Of a stretch of 64,000 bases of DNA, positions 25,375 through 33,713 are shown piece by piece. The stretch lies in the NCBI GenBank assembly GCA_046349355.1, contig JAXMCM010000025.1, forward strand, positions 1 through 64,000. Direction: 5' to 3'. How positions within the stretch are numbered: position 1 is the stretch's first letter; each line of letters begins with the position of its first letter. The notes under the pieces were generated by a model. It did not search any database. It was not told the DNA's origin and saw only the letters and a list, made by a program, of their open reading frames with translations. The stretch comes from CALKJU01 sp046349355. GTDB taxonomy: Bacteria; Pseudomonadota; Alphaproteobacteria; Geminicoccales; Geminicoccaceae. The position numbers and the translations under genes are program-made.

Positions 25375-26437
25375 CGTTGCGGGCCTCGAGGAAGGCCTGC
25401 GAGGACAGCCGCGACCACGACTCCGCGCGCTGCTTCGCCGCCGCGAAGGACTGGTAGATGCGCTGGTCGATGCCGCCCTTGGCGTCGAACGTCGCCAGCA
25501 CCTTGGCGGCGGCCTCGCGCGCCGCGGCCTCGACCTCGGCCGGGAAGCGGCGCAGCTGGACGCCGTGCTGGTTGACCAGCTGGTCGAGGGCGGCCTGGTC
25601 CTGCCACTCGGCCTCGGCCAGGGCGTAGGCGGCCTCGGCGCGGGCGGCGTTCTCGACGATCGCCTGCAGGTCCGGCGGCAGCGCCGACCAGGCCGCGACC
25701 GAGACCAGCGCCTCGCCGGTGCCGTTGGGCTCGTGCAGGCCCGGCCAGTAGTAGTAGGGGGCAGCCTTGTAGAAGCCGGCCGAGAGGTCGCTCCATGGGC
25801 CGAGGAACTCGGTGGCGTCGATCGCCCCGCTCTGCAGCGAGGCGATGATCTCGGGCGGCGGCACCAGCGTCGGCACCGCGCCCAGCGCCTTCATCATCTC
25901 GCCGCCGAGCCCGGGGATCCGGTAGCGCAGCCCCTGCAGGTCGGCGAGGCCGTTGATCTCCTTGCGGAACCAGCCGCCCATCGAGGTCCCGGTGTTGCCG
26001 GCCATGAACGGCTTGATGCCGTAGGGCGCGTAGAGCTCGTCCCACAGCGCCTGGCCACCGCCATGCTCGATCCAGGCGACGTGCTCGCCCGGCAGCAGGC
26101 CGAACGGGACCGCCGTGAAGAACGCCGCCGCCGGCATCTTGCCGGCCCAGAAGAACGAGGCGGTGTGCGCCATCTCGGCGGTCCCGCCCTGCACCGCGTC
26201 GAACACCTCGAGCGCCGGCACCAGCTCGCCGGCGGCGAACAGCTGCACCTGCAGCCGGCCGCCGCTCATGGCACCGATGCGGTCGACGAGGCGCTGGGCG
26301 GTCATGCCCGGCCCCGGCAGGTTGCGCGGCCACGAGGTGACCATCCGCCAGCTGACGGTGTCGGCGGCGCGGACGACCGCCGGGGCGGCGAGCCCGCCGG
26401 CCAGCGCCGCGGCGAGGAAGGTGCGACGGCCGGTCAT
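25367..26437 (-). CDS. TRAP-type solute-binding protein (DctP family) within the thiamine operon
   Basis: A 356-residue exported protein with a Tat-like leader (GRRTFLAAALAGGLAAP). The mature part fits DctP receptors of the mandelate/keto-acid branch: WRMVTSWPRNLPGPG, AEMAHTASFFWAGK, FMAGNTGTSMGGWFRKEI with the ligand arginine in GLRYRIPGLGGEMMKALG. TRAP receptors normally work with DctQ/DctM membrane subunits, which are absent here; instead the gene is translationally coupled on both sides to thiD (ATGA) and thiZ (8-bp overlap). It could recruit a TRAP membrane pair elsewhere, or be a second binder for a thiamine precursor. The family call is firm; the ligand is not. Confidence 0.85.
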   Translation of the reverse strand: MTGRRTFLAAALAGGLAAPAVVRAADTVSWRMVTSWPRNLPGPGMTAQRLVDRIGAMSGGRLQVQLFAAGELVPALEVFDAVQGGTAEMAHTASFFWAGKMPAAAFFTAVPFGLLPGEHVAWIEHGGGQALWDELYAPYGIKPFMAGNTGTSMGGWFRKEINGLADLQGLRYRIPGLGGEMMKALGAVPTLVPPPEIIASLQSGAIDATEFLGPWSDLSAGFYKAAPYYYWPGLHEPNGTGEALVSVAAWSALPPDLQAIVENAARAEAAYALAEAEWQDQAALDQLVNQHGVQLRRFPAEVEAAAREAAAKVLATFDAKGGIDQRIYQSFAAAKQRAESWSRLSSQAFLEARNGA

Positions 26438-27255
26438 CGGGCGTTCTCCAGGAGGGGCCAGAGCTGGTGGAAGTGGTGGACCGGCCCGTGGCCGTGGCCG
26501 ACGCCGAGGCCGTCGGCGCCGCGCAGGGCGCCCTCGAGCCAGCGCTTGGCCTCGGCCACCGCCTGCGGCAGCGGCCGGCCCCGAGCGAGCAGCGCGGTGA
26601 TCGCGGACGACAGGGTGCAGCCGGTGCCGTGCGTGTTGCGGGTCGGCACGCGCACACCCTCGAGCCAGTAGTGCTCCGCACCGGCGAGCAGCAGGTCGGG
26701 GCTGTCGCCCGCCTCGAGGTGGCCGCCCTTGAGCAGGACGTTGGGCACGCCCAGGCCCTGCAGCCGCGCCGCAGTCGCCGCCATCTGCCGGCGCTCGGTC
26801 ACCGCCGGCTGGCCGAGCAGGTCGGCGGCCTCGGGCAGGTTCGGGGTGATCAGCGTCGCCAGCGGCAGCAGCCGGTCGCGCAGCGCCGCCACCGATTCCG
26901 CCCGCAGCAGCCGGTCGCCGGACTTGGCGACCATCACCGGGTCGATGACGACGAAGCGCGGCCGCCGCTGTGCCAGCACCGCGGCCACGGTGGCGATGAT
27001 GTCGGGATGCGAGAGCATGCCGATCTTCACGGCATCGATGCGGATGTCGTCGAACACCGCGTCGAGCTGGGCCCGGACCATGGCCGGCGGGACCTCGTGG
27101 ATCGCGGTCACCGCCTGCGTGTTCTGCGCGGTCAGCGCGGTGATCGCCGACAGGCCGTAGACGCCCAGGGCCGAGAAGGTCTTGAGGTCGGCCTGGATGC
27201 CGGCGCCGCCGCCGCTGTCCGAGCCGGCGATGGTGAGCGCGGTCGGCACGGTCAT
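26434..27255 (-). CDS. thiD: Hydroxymethylpyrimidine/phosphomethylpyrimidine kinase
   Basis: Phosphorylates HMP and HMP-phosphate to HMP-pyrophosphate, the pyrimidine half of thiamine phosphate. The 273-residue protein starts VPTALTIAGSDSGGGAGIQADLKTF, includes KIGML and DPVMVAKSGDRLL, and closes with the ribokinase-fold anion hole NTHGTGCTLSSAI. Length is normal for ThiD. Start and stop overlap the neighbours by 4 bp each. Confidence 0.95.
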   Translation of the reverse strand: MTVPTALTIAGSDSGGGAGIQADLKTFSALGVYGLSAITALTAQNTQAVTAIHEVPPAMVRAQLDAVFDDIRIDAVKIGMLSHPDIIATVAAVLAQRRPRFVVIDPVMVAKSGDRLLRAESVAALRDRLLPLATLITPNLPEAADLLGQPAVTERRQMAATAARLQGLGVPNVLLKGGHLEAGDSPDLLLAGAEHYWLEGVRVPTRNTHGTGCTLSSAITALLARGRPLPQAVAEAKRWLEGALRGADGLGVGHGHGPVHHFHQLWPLLENAR

Positions 27256-27920
27256 CGCGTGGCCCTCGCCGCCAGCGCCCGGTCGACGGTCGCGCGGAGC
27301 TGCGTCGCCGCGGCGGCGACGTCGTCGGCCATGAACAGCGCCCCGATCACGGCCACCCCGTCGCTGCCGGCGGCGATCACCGAGGCGGCGTTGGCGTCGT
27401 CGATCCCGGAGATGCCGCAGGTCGGAAAGGCACCCAGGCGCCGCTGCAGGCGGGCGACCAGCGCCGCCAGACCGTCGGGCCCGATGGGCGGGTCGTTGTC
27501 GGGCTTGGTGCCGCTGGCGAACACCGGGCCGATGCCGGCATAGTCGGCGATGGCGGGATCGACGTCGTCGGCCTCGGCGTCCTTGTGGACGGTGACGCCG
27601 ACGATGGCGTCGGGTCCCAGCAGCCGGCGCGCATCGGCCGGATCGAGGTCCTCGCGGCCGACATGGATGCCATGGGCACCGCCGGCCAGCGCCACGTCGG
27701 CGCGGTCGTTGACGACGAACGGCACGGCCGTGCCGGCCAGCGCCGCCCGCACCGCCCGGGCGGCAGCGACCTGGTCGCGGGTGGTCGCCTGCTTCATCCG
27801 CAGCTGCAGGATGGTGGCCCCGCCGGCGGCCGCGGCGCGGGCGAGATCGGCCAGCGGCCGGCCGCGCGAGCGCGACGGATCGAGGACGGCGTAGAGGCGG
27901 AGGTCGACGGCCGGGCGGAT
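27252..27920 (-). CDS. thiE: Thiamine-phosphate synthase with no canonical start codon
   Basis: Joins HMP-pyrophosphate and thiazole phosphate. Family blocks are all present: LRLYAVLDPSRSRGRPLADL, ATILQLRMK (pyrophosphate-binding QLRxK), FVVNDRADVALAGGAHGIHV, IGVTVH-type strand, GPVFASGTKPD and GISGIDDANAASVI. The first in-frame ATG (27797) lies inside QLRMK and would delete the first ~40 residues, so the true start must be upstream. The frame is open there but has no ATG, GTG or TTG; GGGAGAGG (27932-27925) is followed by ATC ATC, with the second ATC (27920) 7 bases from the GGGAG core. An ATC start is inferred; a base error in the sequence is the main alternative. Confidence 0.85.
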   Translation of the reverse strand: MRPAVDLRLYAVLDPSRSRGRPLADLARAAAAGGATILQLRMKQATTRDQVAAARAVRAALAGTAVPFVVNDRADVALAGGAHGIHVGREDLDPADARRLLGPDAIVGVTVHKDAEADDVDPAIADYAGIGPVFASGTKPDNDPPIGPDGLAALVARLQRRLGAFPTCGISGIDDANAASVIAAGSDGVAVIGALFMADDVAAAATQLRATVDRALAARATR

Positions 27921-27924
27921 GATG

Positions 27925-27960
27925 CCTCTCCCGCGGGTCCGTCGACGGAGTCGGGAGAAG
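27925..27960 (-). promoter_or_regulatory. Hairpin hiding the thiE ribosome-binding site
   Basis: On the minus strand, bases 27960-27952 can pair with 27933-27925 in a 9-bp stem (one G-U pair) that buries the whole GGGAGAGG ribosome site. The loop contains the perfect palindrome TCCGTCGACGGA. Placed between the TPP aptamer and thiE, it is a plausible translational expression platform. Confidence 0.6.
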
Positions 27961-27980
27961 GCTGTGCCGGCGCTGCCGGC

Positions 27981-28074
27981 ATCCCAATCCCTTCGCCGGC
28001 ATGACCCGGATCAGGTTCGACGGGTTTGCGCGTCGCCGCGCCTCTCAGCCCCCGAAGGGACACCCCGTTGAGAT
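27981..28074 (-). promoter_or_regulatory. TPP riboswitch (THI element)
   Basis: The minus strand carries the conserved aptamer parts in order: GGGGTGTCC, GGGCTGAGAGG, ACCCGTCGAACCTGATCC, GGGTCATGCCGGCGAAGGGA. Outer bases 28074-28068 and 27987-27981 pair as a 7-bp P1 helix. It binds thiamine pyrophosphate and should shut off the downstream thiE-thiD-TRAP-thiZXY operon when the cofactor is plentiful. Confidence 0.95.
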
Positions 28075-28081
28075 GAACCGG

Positions 28082-28109
28082 ACTTAGGCGCGCGGGATGC
28101 ATTTGACAA
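28082..28109 (-). promoter_or_regulatory. Putative promoter of the thiamine operon
   Basis: Minus strand TTGTCA (28109-28104), 16-bp spacer, CTAAGT (28087-28082). Transcription would start at about 28075, exactly at the first base of the riboswitch P1 helix. Confidence 0.55.
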
Positions 28110-28199
28110 GGCGATGACGACGGCCGGCCGGAACGACGGCTTGCCGGACGCCGGCCGGCCGCGCAGAACGGGTCGGCGGACCACCAAGGAGGCAGGCCG

Positions 28200-28502
28200 A
28201 TGGCCAAGGGCTACCTGATCGCCAACATCGAGGTCACCGACCCGGCGGTCTTCGACCAGTACCGCAGCCGGGTGGCGCCGGTGATCGCGGCCCACGGCGG
28301 CACCTACCTCCTGCGCGGCCCGGAGATCCGCAACCTCGAGGGTGCGATCGGCCTGAAGCGCCTCGTCGTGCTGGAGTTTCCCAGCCTCGCCGCGGCCGAG
28401 GCCTTCTACCGGAGCGACGACTACCGGCCGCTGCTCGAGCTGCGCAAGCGCTCCACCCGGTCGGATGTCGCCCTGGTCGAGGGCTACACGCCGCCGGCCT
28501 GA
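28200..28502 (+). CDS. DUF1330 family protein
   Basis: A 100-residue ferredoxin-like-fold (dimeric alpha-beta barrel type) protein. KGYLIANIEVTDPAVFDQY, HGGTYLLRGP, RLVVLEFPSLAAAEAFYRS and YRPLLELRKRSTRSD are the classic DUF1330 pattern. Function of the family is unknown. AAGGAGGC ribosome site 8 bases before the ATG; single gene. Confidence 0.9.
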   Translation: MAKGYLIANIEVTDPAVFDQYRSRVAPVIAAHGGTYLLRGPEIRNLEGAIGLKRLVVLEFPSLAAAEAFYRSDDYRPLLELRKRSTRSDVALVEGYTPPA

Positions 28503-28585
28503 GCGCCGCGACGATCGCGCCCGTCGTGCCTCGGCGGCGCGCGGGCTAGGATGATGGCAAAGCCACCAGCGAGGGAGGCCCTGCC

Positions 28586-29041
28586 ATGTTCAGGACGATC
28601 GTCTGCGCCACCGACGGCTCGGACCACGGCGCGCACGCGGTGCGGATCGCCGCCGACATCGCCGCGCGCTATGCGGCGCGGCTGGTGATCGTCCACGCCG
28701 TCGCCGAGGGGAAGCCGCCGGCGGCGCTGCGCCACATGGTCGAGACCGAGCACATGGTCGAGGAGGGCGAGCCCGACCCGATCCGGGTCAGCCGGGCGAT
28801 CGTCACCAAGGTCCTCGACGAGGCGACCGACGCCGCCCAGGCGGCGGGCGCGCCGGACGTGTCGACCCATCTCGAGACCGGCGATCCGGCCACGGTGATC
28901 CTCGACGCCTGCCACAGCCTCAAGGCCGACCTCGTGGTGATGGGCTCGCGCGGCCTGAGCGAGCTCAAGGGCCTGCTGGTCGGCAGCGTGTCGCACAAGG
29001 TCGGCCAGCTCGCCCCCTGCCCCTGCCTGACGGTGAAGTAG
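28586..29041 (+). CDS. Universal stress protein UspA family
   Basis: A 151-residue UspA-fold protein: IVCATDGSDHGAHAVRIAAD at the start and the nucleotide-binding G-x2-G-x9-GS pattern GSRGLSELKGLLVGSVSHKV near the end, so the ATP-binding type. GAGGGAG-like ribosome site precedes ATG. No obvious FNR-type box was found in front of it, although such genes are often oxygen-controlled. Confidence 0.92.
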   Translation: MFRTIVCATDGSDHGAHAVRIAADIAARYAARLVIVHAVAEGKPPAALRHMVETEHMVEEGEPDPIRVSRAIVTKVLDEATDAAQAAGAPDVSTHLETGDPATVILDACHSLKADLVVMGSRGLSELKGLLVGSVSHKVGQLAPCPCLTVK

Positions 29042-29085
29042 CCGGCAGGTCGCGCGGCCGGCCGGGCGCGGCTATACGAGAGGGC

Positions 29086-29424
29086 ATGGCCGGCCCCGAT
29101 CTCGATGGCGCGCTGATCGCTGCGATCGGCAACTTCACGATCACGGTGGTCAGTCCGCTGACCGTCGGACCGCTCGCCGTCGCCGCCTGGTTCTGGCAAG
29201 GCGCCCGCGTGCTCCGCCCGGTCGGCGCCGGTCTCGGCATGCTGCTGGCCATCCCCGAGCTGGTGAACGAGACCAACCTGTGGCGCGGGGCGGGAGCGTT
29301 GCTGGGGTCGATCGCGGCCGGCATGCTGTGGGCCGAGGTGCTGCTGACCCTCGTGATCCCGCTGCTGCGCACCATCTCTGGGGTCTGGTCCCGACTCACG
29401 GCCCGCGGCCGGCCACCGCGATGA
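29086..29424 (+). CDS. Small hypothetical membrane protein
   Basis: A 112-residue protein with about three hydrophobic segments (FTITVVSPLTVGPLAVAAWF, VGAGLGMLLAIPEL, LLGSIAAGMLWAEVLLTLVI) and a basic C-terminus. No family recognised. GAGAGGGC precedes the ATG. It ends 22 bp before the CorC/HlyC gene and may be co-transcribed. Confidence 0.55.
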   Translation: MAGPDLDGALIAAIGNFTITVVSPLTVGPLAVAAWFWQGARVLRPVGAGLGMLLAIPELVNETNLWRGAGALLGSIAAGMLWAEVLLTLVIPLLRTISGVWSRLTARGRPPR

Positions 29425-29446
29425 GCCGCAGGAACTCCCTTACCCG

Positions 29447-30739
29447 ATGATCGCGTTCGAGCTCCTCGTCGTCCTCGGCCTCGTCCTGCTCAACGGCTTC
29501 TTCGCCATGTCGGAGCTGGCGGTGGTCTCCGCCCGGCGCGCCCGCCTGCAGCAGCTGGCCGACAGTGGCCGGGCCGGGGCGAAGGCGGCGCTGGCGCTGC
29601 AGGCCGAGCCGACCCGCTTCCTGTCGACCGTGCAGGTCGGCATCACCCTGATCGGCGTGCTGGCCGGCGCCTACAGCAGCGCCACCCTGGCCCACCTGCT
29701 GGCGGCGGCGCTGGTCGACTCCGGGATGGCAGCGCGCCTCGCCGACACGGTGGCGCTGGCCGTGGTCGTGGTCGCGATCACCTACCTGTCGCTGGTGCTG
29801 GGCGAGCTCGTGCCGAAGCGGCTGGCGCTGGGCGATGCCGCCGGCATCGCCAGCCGGGTGGCGCTGCCGATGCGGGTGCTGAGCCTCGTCGGCGCGCCGC
29901 TGGTGTGGATCCTCGAGGGCTCGACCAACGCCATCCTGCGCCTGCTCGGCATCCGCACCGACCAGCGCGCCGAGGTCACCGAGGAGGAGATCCGCACGCT
30001 CATCGCCGAGGGGGCGGAGGCCGGCGTCCTGCACCGCGCCGAGCAGGACATGATCGAGGGCGTCATGCGCCTCGCCGACCGGCCGGTCCGGGCGGTGATG
30101 ACGCCGCGCGTCGAGGTCGCCTGGCTCGACATCGAGGCGCCGGTCGAGGAGGTCCGCGACACCATCGCCCGGTCCGGCCACTCGCGCTTCCTGGTCGGCC
30201 GCGGCGGGCTCGACGAGCTGGTCGGCGTCGTCCAGACCAAGGACCTCGCCATCGCCCTGCTGCGCGGCCAGTCGACCGACCTCGGCCCGCTGGTGCGCGA
30301 GCCGATCATCGTTCCGGAGAGCACGCCGGTGCTGCGCCTGCTGGAGCGGTTCCGCACCGCCCCGGTGCACCTCGCCGTGGTCGTCGACGAGTATGGCAGC
30401 CTCGAGGGCATCGTCACGCCGCGCGACATCCTGACGGCGATCGCCGGCGCCCTGCCGGAGGGGCTGGAGGAGGACAACCCGGACGCGGTCCGCCGCGACG
30501 ACGGCTCCTGGCTGGTGGATGGCCGGATGGGCACCGACGAGGTCGAGCGCACCCTCGGCGTCGCCGGCATCGCCGACGACGGCAGCTACACGACGCTGGC
30601 CGGCTTCATGCTGGCGCGCATGGGCAGGCTGCCCAAGGCCGGCGACTGGTTCCGCTGGGAGGGCCACCGCTTCGAGGTGGTCGACATGGACGGGCGGCGG
30701 ATCGACAAGGTGCTCGTCGTGCCGCCGCGCCGGCGCTAG
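29447..30739 (+). CDS. CorC/HlyC (CNNM-type) transporter-associated protein
   Basis: A 430-residue protein with the three-part plan of the family: DUF21 membrane domain (residues ~1-190, GFFAMSELAVVSARRARLQQ), a CBS pair (~205-340, VMTPRVEVAWLD and VVDEYGSLEGIVTPRDIL) and a CorC_HlyC C-terminal domain (~350-430, RLPKAGDWFRWEGHRFEVVD). Members act in magnesium/cobalt efflux or are called hemolysin-like; no hemolysis should be inferred. ATG with AGGAA 12-15 bases upstream. Confidence 0.9.
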   Translation: MIAFELLVVLGLVLLNGFFAMSELAVVSARRARLQQLADSGRAGAKAALALQAEPTRFLSTVQVGITLIGVLAGAYSSATLAHLLAAALVDSGMAARLADTVALAVVVVAITYLSLVLGELVPKRLALGDAAGIASRVALPMRVLSLVGAPLVWILEGSTNAILRLLGIRTDQRAEVTEEEIRTLIAEGAEAGVLHRAEQDMIEGVMRLADRPVRAVMTPRVEVAWLDIEAPVEEVRDTIARSGHSRFLVGRGGLDELVGVVQTKDLAIALLRGQSTDLGPLVREPIIVPESTPVLRLLERFRTAPVHLAVVVDEYGSLEGIVTPRDILTAIAGALPEGLEEDNPDAVRRDDGSWLVDGRMGTDEVERTLGVAGIADDGSYTTLAGFMLARMGRLPKAGDWFRWEGHRFEVVDMDGRRIDKVLVVPPRRR

Positions 30740-30788
30740 ACAGCAGGCAACGAGCCGGCAGCGACCGGCGGGCGTGGGGGAGGCTCGG

Positions 30789-31961
30789 ATGAACACGGTG
30801 CTGCGCGACTTCGGCCGCCGTCTGCGCCTGGGACTGGTCGGCGGCAGCCACGGCTTCATCGGTCCGGTGCACCGCCTCGCCGCGCGGATCGACGACCGCT
30901 TCGAGCTGGTGGCCGGGGTGATGTCGTCGAACCCGGAGCGCGGCCGCGCCGCCGCCCGGGCGATCGGCCTGGCCGAGGACCGCGCCTATCCCGACGTCCC
31001 GGCGATGCTGCAGGCCGAAGCCGCCCGCAACGACGGCATCGACGCCGTCGCCATCATGACCCCCAACGACGACCACTTCGCCTCGGCGATGGCGGCCATG
31101 GACGCCGGCCTCGACGTCATCTGCGACAAGCCGCTGACGACGACGCTGGCCGATGCGCTGACCCTGGCCCGGCGGGTGAAGGAGACCGGCGTCGTCTTCT
31201 GCGTCACCCACAACTACAGCGCCTACCCGATGGTCCGGCAGGCGCGCGAGATGGTGGCGCACGGCGAGATCGGCGAGATCCGCCAGATTCACCTCTACTA
31301 CGTGCAGAGCCACAACGCGACGCTGGTCGAGGGCACCGCCGAGGGCAACACCTGGCGGTTCGACCCGCGGAAGGCCGGCGCCTCGCTGATCCTCGGCGAC
31401 ATCGGCACGCATGCGCACCACATCGGCGCCTACGTCACCGGCCTCGAGCTCGACCGGGTGATGGCCGACGTCGACGCCCGCGTCCCCGGCCGCCAGGCCG
31501 ACGACTATGCCGGCGTGCTGATGCGCTGGTCGAACGGTGCGCCGGGCACGCTGTGGGTCACCAACTCGGCGGCGGGTGCCGAGCACGGGCTGTCGTTCCG
31601 CATCTTCGGCGCCACCGGCGGCCTCGAATGGCACCAGGAGCAGCCCAACGAGCTGCGCCACCGCCGCCTCAACGGCTTCGAGCAGATCCTGACCCGGCGG
31701 CTGCACGGTGCCCTCTACCCGGCGGCCGAGCGCTCGGCCCGGGTCGAGATCGGCCACCCCGAGGGCTACCAGGAGGCCTTCGCCAACCTCTACACCGAGG
31801 CGGCCGACGCCATCGTCGCGCGGCGCAACGGCCGGCCGCTCGACCCCTCGGCCTATACCTTCCCGACGGTCATGGACGGAGCGCGCGGCATCCGCTTCAT
31901 CGACGCCTGCGTCGAGAGCCGGGAGCGCGGGACCTGGGCGTCGGCCCGGCTGCCCGGCTGA
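30789..31961 (+). CDS. Gfo/Idh/MocA-family oxidoreductase
   Basis: A 390-residue NAD(P)-dependent sugar or inositol dehydrogenase-like protein. The N-terminal Rossmann region has LGLVGGSHGFIGPVHRLAA, then VAIMTPNDDHFASAMAAMDA and the catalytic-lysine block DVICDKPLTTT. The C-terminal domain carries LILGDIGTHAHHIGAYVTG, with the His pair typical of the MocA-type active site. ATG chosen over longer frames because GGGGGAGG lies just upstream. Substrate unknown; it stands alone. Confidence 0.88.
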   Translation: MNTVLRDFGRRLRLGLVGGSHGFIGPVHRLAARIDDRFELVAGVMSSNPERGRAAARAIGLAEDRAYPDVPAMLQAEAARNDGIDAVAIMTPNDDHFASAMAAMDAGLDVICDKPLTTTLADALTLARRVKETGVVFCVTHNYSAYPMVRQAREMVAHGEIGEIRQIHLYYVQSHNATLVEGTAEGNTWRFDPRKAGASLILGDIGTHAHHIGAYVTGLELDRVMADVDARVPGRQADDYAGVLMRWSNGAPGTLWVTNSAAGAEHGLSFRIFGATGGLEWHQEQPNELRHRRLNGFEQILTRRLHGALYPAAERSARVEIGHPEGYQEAFANLYTEAADAIVARRNGRPLDPSAYTFPTVMDGARGIRFIDACVESRERGTWASARLPG

Positions 31962-32052
31962 GCGAAAGCCGCCGGCCGGGCCGCGGCCGCAGTTGACGCT
32001 CCGCCCCTTCTCCTGCTCTTCTGCCGGCTTGGAGGAAGCTTCGGGTCCGGCG

Positions 32053-32574
32053 ATGTCGTCCCCCTTGCGGTTCATCAACGATGCCCTGGTCATCCGCGCC
32101 GCGCGGTCGAGCGACGCCGGCACGATGGCGCGCGTCTACGTGGACACCTGGCGCGACACCTACCGGGGCCTCGTCCCGCAGGCCTATCTCGACTCGATGT
32201 CCTATGCCGGGCACGAGCGGCGCTGGCGGCAGACCTTCGCCGCCGGCGGCTGGGGCTTCATCGCCGAGGTCGACCGCCGCACCGTCGGCTTCGCCTCGGG
32301 CGGCCGCTGCCGCTCGGGCGGGCGCTGGAGCGGCGAGCTGTTCGTCCTCTACGTGCTGCGCCCGTGGCAGGGCCACGGCGTCGGCCGGGCGCTGTTCGAC
32401 GCCACCCACTACGAGCTGGCGCGGCGCGGCCACTCGGACATGCTGGTGTGGGTGCTGGCGACCAACCCGGCGCGGCGCTTCTACGAGCATCTCGGCGGCG
32501 AGCCGGCCGGCGAGAACGTCTGCGAGATCGGCGGTGCCCGCCTGCGCGAGCTCGCCTACGGCTGGCGCGACTAG
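32053..32574 (+). CDS. GNAT-family N-acetyltransferase
   Basis: A 173-residue acyltransferase. The fold is seen from VIRAARSSDAGTMARVYVDT through FVLYVLRPWQGHGVGRALFD, the acetyl-CoA pyrophosphate loop (Q/R-x-x-G-x-G/A), to LATNPARRFYEHLGGEPAG. Acceptor unknown. It precedes argF by 51 bp and might be co-transcribed. Confidence 0.85.
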   Translation: MSSPLRFINDALVIRAARSSDAGTMARVYVDTWRDTYRGLVPQAYLDSMSYAGHERRWRQTFAAGGWGFIAEVDRRTVGFASGGRCRSGGRWSGELFVLYVLRPWQGHGVGRALFDATHYELARRGHSDMLVWVLATNPARRFYEHLGGEPAGENVCEIGGARLRELAYGWRD

Positions 32575-32625
32575 CCCCCGCCGGCCGTTCCGGCTCCACC
32601 AAGACCAAGCGCTCGGGAGAGCATC

Positions 32626-33630
32626 GTGGCGGTCGATCTCCGCAACCGCAGCCTGTTGACCGTCCAGGACCTCAGCCAGGAGGAGTTCCTCCACGTCCTC
32701 GACCTCGCCGATGCGCTGAAGGCCGAGCGCCGGGCCGGCCGGGAGCGGCGCCGGCTCGAGGGCAAGGTCGTCTGCCTCGTCTTCGAGAAGACCTCGACCC
32801 GCACCCGCTGCGCCTTCGAGGTGGCCAGCTACCACCAGGGTGCGGCGGTGACGAGCCTCGATCCGCAGGGCTCGCAGATGGGCCACAAGGAGTCGGCGGC
32901 GGACACCGCCATGGTGCTGGGGCGGATGTACGACGCCATCGCCTTCCGCGGCGCCAGGCAGGCGACCGTCGAGACGCTGGCGCGGCATGCCGGGGTGCCG
33001 GTCTACAACGCGCTCACCGACGAGTACCATCCGACCCAGATGCTGGCCGACATGATGACCATGCGCGAGCATGCCGGCCGGCCGCTCGACCGGACCAGCT
33101 TCGCCTATGTCGGCGACACCCGCTGCAACATGGGCCACTCGCTGATGATCGCCGGCTGCCTCATGGGCATGGACGTGCGCATCGCGGGGCCCAGGGCGCT
33201 GTGGCCCGCGGAGGGCTACGTGGCGATCGCCCGCGACCTCGAGCGGCGCTACGGGGCGCGGCTGACCATCACCGACGACCCGCAGGCGGCGGTCGATGGC
33301 GCCGACTTCGTCCACACCGACGTCTGGGTCTCCATGGGCGAGCCCAAGGAGGTCTGGAAGGAGCGCATCGACCTGCTGCGCCCGTTCCAGGTCGACGGCC
33401 GGCTGATGGCGGCGAGCCGCCGTCCGGCCACCAAGTTCATGCATTGCCTGCCGGCCTTCCACGATGCCGAGACGGCGGTCGGGCGCGACATCGCCCTGCA
33501 TTACGGCCTGAAGGACGGCCTCGAGGTGACCGACGCGGTGTTCGCCTCGCCGGCCAACATCGCCTTCGACCAGGCCGAGAACCGGATGCACACGACGAAG
33601 GCGCTGCTGGTCGCGACGCTGGCCGGCTGA
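32626..33630 (+). CDS. argF: Ornithine carbamoyltransferase
   Basis: Makes citrulline from ornithine and carbamoyl phosphate. The 334-residue protein has STRTR at 57-61 (carbamoyl phosphate), HPTQ, and the ornithine-loop HCLPAFHD. The wording SQMGHKESAADTAMVLGRMY and its length match the longer E. coli ArgF/ArgI and catabolic ArcB type rather than the ~305-residue anabolic form common in alphaproteobacteria, so it may be transferred or catabolic; arcA/arcC are not in the window. GTG start with GGGAGAG upstream. Confidence 0.93.
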   Translation: MAVDLRNRSLLTVQDLSQEEFLHVLDLADALKAERRAGRERRRLEGKVVCLVFEKTSTRTRCAFEVASYHQGAAVTSLDPQGSQMGHKESAADTAMVLGRMYDAIAFRGARQATVETLARHAGVPVYNALTDEYHPTQMLADMMTMREHAGRPLDRTSFAYVGDTRCNMGHSLMIAGCLMGMDVRIAGPRALWPAEGYVAIARDLERRYGARLTITDDPQAAVDGADFVHTDVWVSMGEPKEVWKERIDLLRPFQVDGRLMAASRRPATKFMHCLPAFHDAETAVGRDIALHYGLKDGLEVTDAVFASPANIAFDQAENRMHTTKALLVATLAG

Positions 33631-33713
33631 GGCGGTTCGGCCTTGCCGCTGCCATGCCGTGTCCCTACCGTCGGCCGGCTGCCGCCGTCCGCGGCGCTGA
33701 CCGGAGACCGACG

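Noticed and set aside
23036..26671. A 1211-codon open frame on the plus strand
   Set aside because: It is antisense to the thiamine/TRAP genes; long stop-free antisense frames are expected at this GC content, and the translation is low-complexity Arg/Gly/Asp text with no family.
28102..28130. TTGACA on the plus strand before the DUF1330 gene
   Set aside because: No -10-like sequence at 16-18 bp; the same bases on the minus strand make a better promoter for the thiamine operon.
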